NCBI GenBank assembly: GCA_002724825.1 | Contig: PBPU01000079.1 | Span: 2,069 to 8,643, forward strand | Length of the DNA stretch: 6,575 nt | Origin: Acidimicrobiaceae bacterium | Lineage (GTDB): Bacteria; Actinomycetota; Acidimicrobiia; Acidimicrobiales; UBA8592 | Direction of reading: 5' to 3' | Shown: positions 5,717 through 6,575 of the stretch, one piece after another | Layout: every line of letters begins with the position of its first letter | Numbering within the stretch: position 1 is the first letter of the stretch | Made by a program: the position numbers and the translations under genes | Notes under the pieces: model-generated | Told to the model about the DNA's origin: nothing | What the model saw: the letters and a program-made list of their open reading frames with translations, nothing else | Databases searched by the model: none

Positions 5717-5785
5717 AACGTTGAGTAATTTCACTTTAGACTACACCAACCTTTTTAGGGGAACGTTAATTAACTTTTAAACGTT
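5717..5785. promoter_or_regulatory. Three AACGTT sites upstream of 5399-5704 gene
   Basis: The self-complementary hexamer AACGTT occurs at 5717-5722, 5762-5767 and 5780-5785; the last extends to AAACGTTT (5779-5786). The starts are 45 and 18 bases apart, both multiples of 9. All three fall in the 97-base gap between two minus-strand genes, in the presumed promoter region of the membrane-protein gene. They may be operator sites; the two right-hand copies could also pair as a weak hairpin after the 5802-6326 gene. Confidence 0.35.
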
Positions 5786-5801
5786 TGCAAACTCATGGTC
5801 T

Positions 5802-6326
5802 CTATTTTTGGAATAGATACACACCCGTCTCATAAGTATCGGGTGAGTTACAGTCGACATACGACGCTGCCCAAGGATCTAGTTCTTTCGCAATTTTCTC
5901 AAATTCTTGTAAAAGAGTGTCTTCAGTACCGTTATTTAATTCTACTTCGCCATAGATCACAAAATTCTTGTTAAAGCCCGCAGCTACAAGAATGTAATCG
6001 GCCCACCCTTCACTGCAAGCAAGCGTCCCCTGAGCATCGATGAATTTGGCACCATCTTCTTGCCATTCAGTTTCAGGGTCATACGTAACAATAATAAAAT
6101 CACCGCAAATGCCCGACTCATCATTAGTACCATCAAGATAGCCTGGCGGATCCATATCGATCTCGGAACATTCAACTGTGGTATAACCATTTTTTTCAAT
6201 CGTTTGTGCAATCTTTTCTGCTAACGAAGTGGGGGTTGCGGGTGCATCTTCACTACCGCCGCAGGCGAGAAGACTTCCTGATGCAATAGTGAGGATCAAT
6301 AGTAAACGAGCGGTTATTTTTAACAC
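5802..6326 (-). CDS. Putative secreted lipoprotein, unknown family
   Basis: The product has 174 residues from a GTG start and no family I recognise. Its N-terminus, with Lys3 and Arg7 followed by a hydrophobic run ending SGSLLACGGS, is a textbook lipoprotein signal with lipidated Cys22. A short Ala/Pro/Thr/Ser linker follows. The mature domain of about 140 residues has four further cysteines (53, 74, 104, 159), enough for two disulfides, and is acidic (DPETEWQEDG at 83-92). No catalytic motif is visible. The GTG (complement of 6324-6326) is chosen because GGAGGT lies just before it and the signal peptide begins there. The open frame continues upstream to an ATG at 6425, but that part is encoded by repeat sequence. 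It may be first in a loose minus-strand series with the two genes to its left. Confidence 0.72.
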   Translation of the reverse strand: MLKITARLLLILTIASGSLLACGGSEDAPATPTSLAEKIAQTIEKNGYTTVECSEIDMDPPGYLDGTNDESGICGDFIIVTYDPETEWQEDGAKFIDAQGTLACSEGWADYILVAAGFNKNFVIYGEVELNNGTEDTLLQEFEKIAKELDPWAASYVDCNSPDTYETGVYLFQK

Positions 6327-6329
6327 GGG

Positions 6330-6335
6330 ACCTCC
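6330..6335 (-). promoter_or_regulatory. Strong ribosome binding site for the GTG start
   Basis: The minus strand reads GGAGGT, three bases before the GTG at 6326. It is the best Shine-Dalgarno in the window and decides the start of the 5802-6326 lipoprotein gene, making it about 33 codons shorter than the longest open frame. Confidence 0.75.
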
Positions 6336-6392
6336 AAGAAATGTCGATTTGAACAATTTATAGCAAAGGAGTTTCTTTAGCAGTGATAGTTG

Positions 6393-6440
6393 GGTAATGT
6401 GCCGTGCCACCCCCACATGTAACAAAACCGGTTCTGCCCC
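6393..6440. repeat. Dispersed repeat, copy B
   Basis: The left part (6393-6418) matches the element at 3226-3250. The right part, from the CACCCCC at 6408 through CACATGTAAC (6414-6423) and on to about 6440, matches the right half of the copy at 2233-2291. It is therefore a junction of the two repeated elements. It stands in tandem with the next copy: their CACCCCC starts are 55 bases apart (6408 and 6463). It lies upstream of the minus-strand lipoprotein gene. Confidence 0.6.
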
Positions 6441-6442
6441 AA

Positions 6443-6482
6443 ACTAAACACATGCCCTCTAGCACCCCCACACATGTAATAG
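6443..6482. repeat. Dispersed repeat, copy C
   Basis: This copy matches 2233-2273 at about 37 of 41 positions with one gap, including a 24-base identical block at 6456-6479. It ends CACATGTAAT instead of the CACATGTAAC of the other copies. The remaining sequence to the right edge (6483-6575) holds no gene I can support, only a small hairpin near the end. Confidence 0.7.
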
Positions 6483-6552
6483 GTAATAAGGGGAAGGATC
6501 TAAGTTAGTAGCTTTAAACAACATCTAATTTAGTTAATCAATCCAAAAGTCT

Positions 6553-6566
6553 GGGGTCGCTTCCCC
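6553..6566 (-). terminator. Possible weak terminator at right edge
   Basis: GGGG (6553-6556) pairs with CCCC (6563-6566) around TCGCTT. On the minus strand the stem may be extended by AGT/ACT with a bulge and is followed by TTTT. It could end a minus-strand gene beyond the right edge. The four-base core is short, so this is uncertain. Confidence 0.25.
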
Positions 6567-6575
6567 TACTCCCCA

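Noticed and set aside
6393..6409. Sigma-54 promoter-like TGGCACG on the minus strand
   Set aside because: The -24 part resembles the consensus, but no GC falls at the -12 position, the copy near 3226-3250 has TAGCAC instead, and sigma-54 is generally absent from actinobacteria.
6327..6425. N-terminal extension of the 5802-6326 lipoprotein to an ATG at 6425
   Set aside because: The extra 33 codons are encoded by dispersed repeat sequence, would bury the signal peptide, and there is a perfect Shine-Dalgarno before the internal GTG.
6393..6482. CRISPR-like tandem repeat
   Set aside because: There are only two adjacent units, they are imperfect and end differently, and there is no constant repeat with unique spacers or any cas gene.
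6551..6575. Possible tRNA or tmRNA T-arm at the right edge (GGGGTCGCTTCCCC)
   Set aside because: The loop lacks the TTC of a T-loop and no acceptor, anticodon or D-arm pairing can be built within the window.

Overview
The window looks like a chromosomal segment from a bacterium of moderate to low GC content (about 40-45% by eye, not computed). It is probably an actinobacterium or relative. The best pointer is the 398-residue photolyase-like protein: its 'LSPYIRHG', 'GSRAANRLGWQW' and 'KRAPGLCDQCPLQKMCPIQDWP' stretches resemble actinobacterial FAD-binding proteins as I remember them. PT-rich lipoproteins and several starts without a Shine-Dalgarno also fit. This placement is an inference. I see no transposase, integrase, CRISPR, rRNA or tRNA.

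Left part (1-2219, plus strand). A regulatory region of about 260 bases holds a strong GC-rich hairpin (85-103), a CRP-type palindrome (160-175), and two diverged copies of a 20-base element built from GTNAC half-sites. It leads into a two-gene unit: a DUF2071/YqjF-like protein (262-981) and, 41 bases later, a photolyase/cryptochrome-family protein (1023-2219). The second protein is the most interesting gene here. Its FAD-binding helical domain comes first and a shortened alpha/beta domain, normally N-terminal, comes last. It also keeps four cysteines in a pattern like that of iron-sulfur photolyases.

Middle part (2220-4676). A convergent gap carrying a dispersed repeat is followed by a minus-strand L,D-transpeptidase lipoprotein (2372-3184). 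This is divergent from a plus-strand pair: a four-helix DUF4149/TMEM205-like membrane protein (3313-3696) and a secreted lipoprotein esterase of the PHB-depolymerase/LpqC type (3750-4676).

Right part (4677-6575). Three small minus-strand genes of unknown function encode a lipoprotein (4787-5161), a two-helix membrane protein (5399-5704) and a second lipoprotein (5802-6326). The gaps between them are long and rich in palindromes, so each probably has its own promoter. From 2372 rightward every product is predicted to be exported or membrane-embedded, so this half reads as a cell-envelope region.

The least explained features are non-coding. A repeat of about 55 bases with a CACATGTAAC core occurs near 2233 and twice in tandem near 6393-6482, and an inverted copy of the core sits inside a palindrome upstream of the 4787-5161 gene. 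A second short element is shared by the upstream regions of two envelope lipoprotein genes. These may be operators of an undescribed regulon or a small dispersed repeat family.
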